From: Actinomadura rudentiformis
Lineage (GTDB): Bacteria; Actinomycetota; Actinomycetes; Streptosporangiales; Streptosporangiaceae
Assembly (NCBI RefSeq): GCF_008923185.1
Contig: NZ_WBMT01000007.1
Span: forward strand, 1-64,000
Length of the DNA: 64,000 nt
Direction of reading: 5' to 3'
Under the pieces are notes generated by a model, which saw only the letters and a program-made list of their open reading frames with translations, had not been told where the DNA came from and ran no database searches. The translations under genes were made by a program, and so were the position numbers. Below are positions 63,835 through 64,000 of this stretch, piece after piece. The number at the start of each line of letters is the position of its first letter. Within the stretch, counting starts at the first letter, position 1.

Positions 63835-64000
63835 TCATCGGAGATCAAGCGTCGGATCCGGCTCGCGTGACGGCTCGCGCGGCAGGGCGCGCTCGACGGC
63901 CGCGGCCACCAGTGCGTCGATCTCCTTCTCCGTGAAGACGTCCGGCAGCGTGAGCCGCTCCACGATGAGCCAGTTCAGCGCCAGATGCAGCAGGACGACC
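63835..64000 (-). CDS. C-terminal part of a probable TetR-family regulator (runs off window)
   Basis: The visible 54 codons end VVLLHLALNWLIVERLTLPD, then VFTEKEIDALVAAAVERALP and a charged tail before a TGA. This helical end resembles the C-terminus of TetR ligand domains. It is 80 bp upstream of the VOC gene on the same strand. The family call is tentative. Confidence 0.45.
   Translation of the reverse strand, partial: VVLLHLALNWLIVERLTLPDVFTEKEIDALVAAAVERALPREPSREPDPTLDLR

Noticed and set aside
1..64000. tRNA, rRNA, riboswitch and replication-origin signals
   Set aside because: I saw no cloverleaf with a conserved T-loop, no rRNA core sequence, no riboswitch core and no DnaA-box cluster while reading; a covariance-model search was not possible.

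Overview
The window is GC-rich actinobacterial DNA. It has long GC-rich reading frames on both strands, frequent GTG starts, XRE/DUF5753, TetR and MarR regulators, two VOC proteins, a histone-tailed HU, a mycobacterial-type SOS box and several Tat-type signal peptides. The gene content (HpnE-like oxidase, DinB2-type polymerase, VanX-like dipeptidase, GT87 mannosyltransferase-like protein) fits a Streptosporangiales-like soil actinomycete. That placement is inference from gene content; no rRNA gene is present to confirm it.

Layout. 1-2.5 kb holds the edge of an IS256-type element and an IS630 element with perfect terminal repeats that carries an extra gene. 2.5-34.7 kb is mostly ordinary chromosome: XRE regulator, VOC protein, secreted proteins, DUF4132 giant, divergent VanX-like dipeptidase and beta-lactamase-fold hydrolase, AraC regulator, an HpnE/TetR/aldo-keto reductase operon, a P450/ClpX pair facing a TetR fusion regulator, DinB2-like polymerase, GT87, a NarL-type two-component pair, HU, a frameshifted SGNH hydrolase, an M14 peptidase and two modules sharing a palindromic operator candidate.

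34.8-47.6 kb is an island of mobile elements. It contains an intact IS630 with cargo, a gutted IS21 carrying a GrpB gene, a second copy of the IS21 right end beyond a LysR/DUF1330 pair, a DUF222-HNH endonuclease gene with a duplicated tail, and an ISL3 element that carries a SnoaL-like gene and is interrupted by an IS5-type element. 47.7-64 kb returns to chromosome: NAD-dependent DNA ligase, M28-like peptidase, an orphan PTS IIB/IIA/SIS operon, lipase, an ABC-2 exporter operon, a FAD monooxygenase facing a TetR, metallophosphoesterase, transglutaminase-like protein, SOS-box alkB, L,D-transpeptidase, VOC protein and the end of a probable TetR gene.

The most notable pattern is that four insertion sequences of three different families (IS630 twice, IS21, ISL3) each have an unrelated non-transposition gene inside their terminal repeats. 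In the IS630 cases the target is CTAG, which here lies in stop codons or a terminator-like palindrome, so insertion leaves neighbouring genes intact. Several genes also carry short in-frame or stop-spanning tandem repeats of 15-26 bp.
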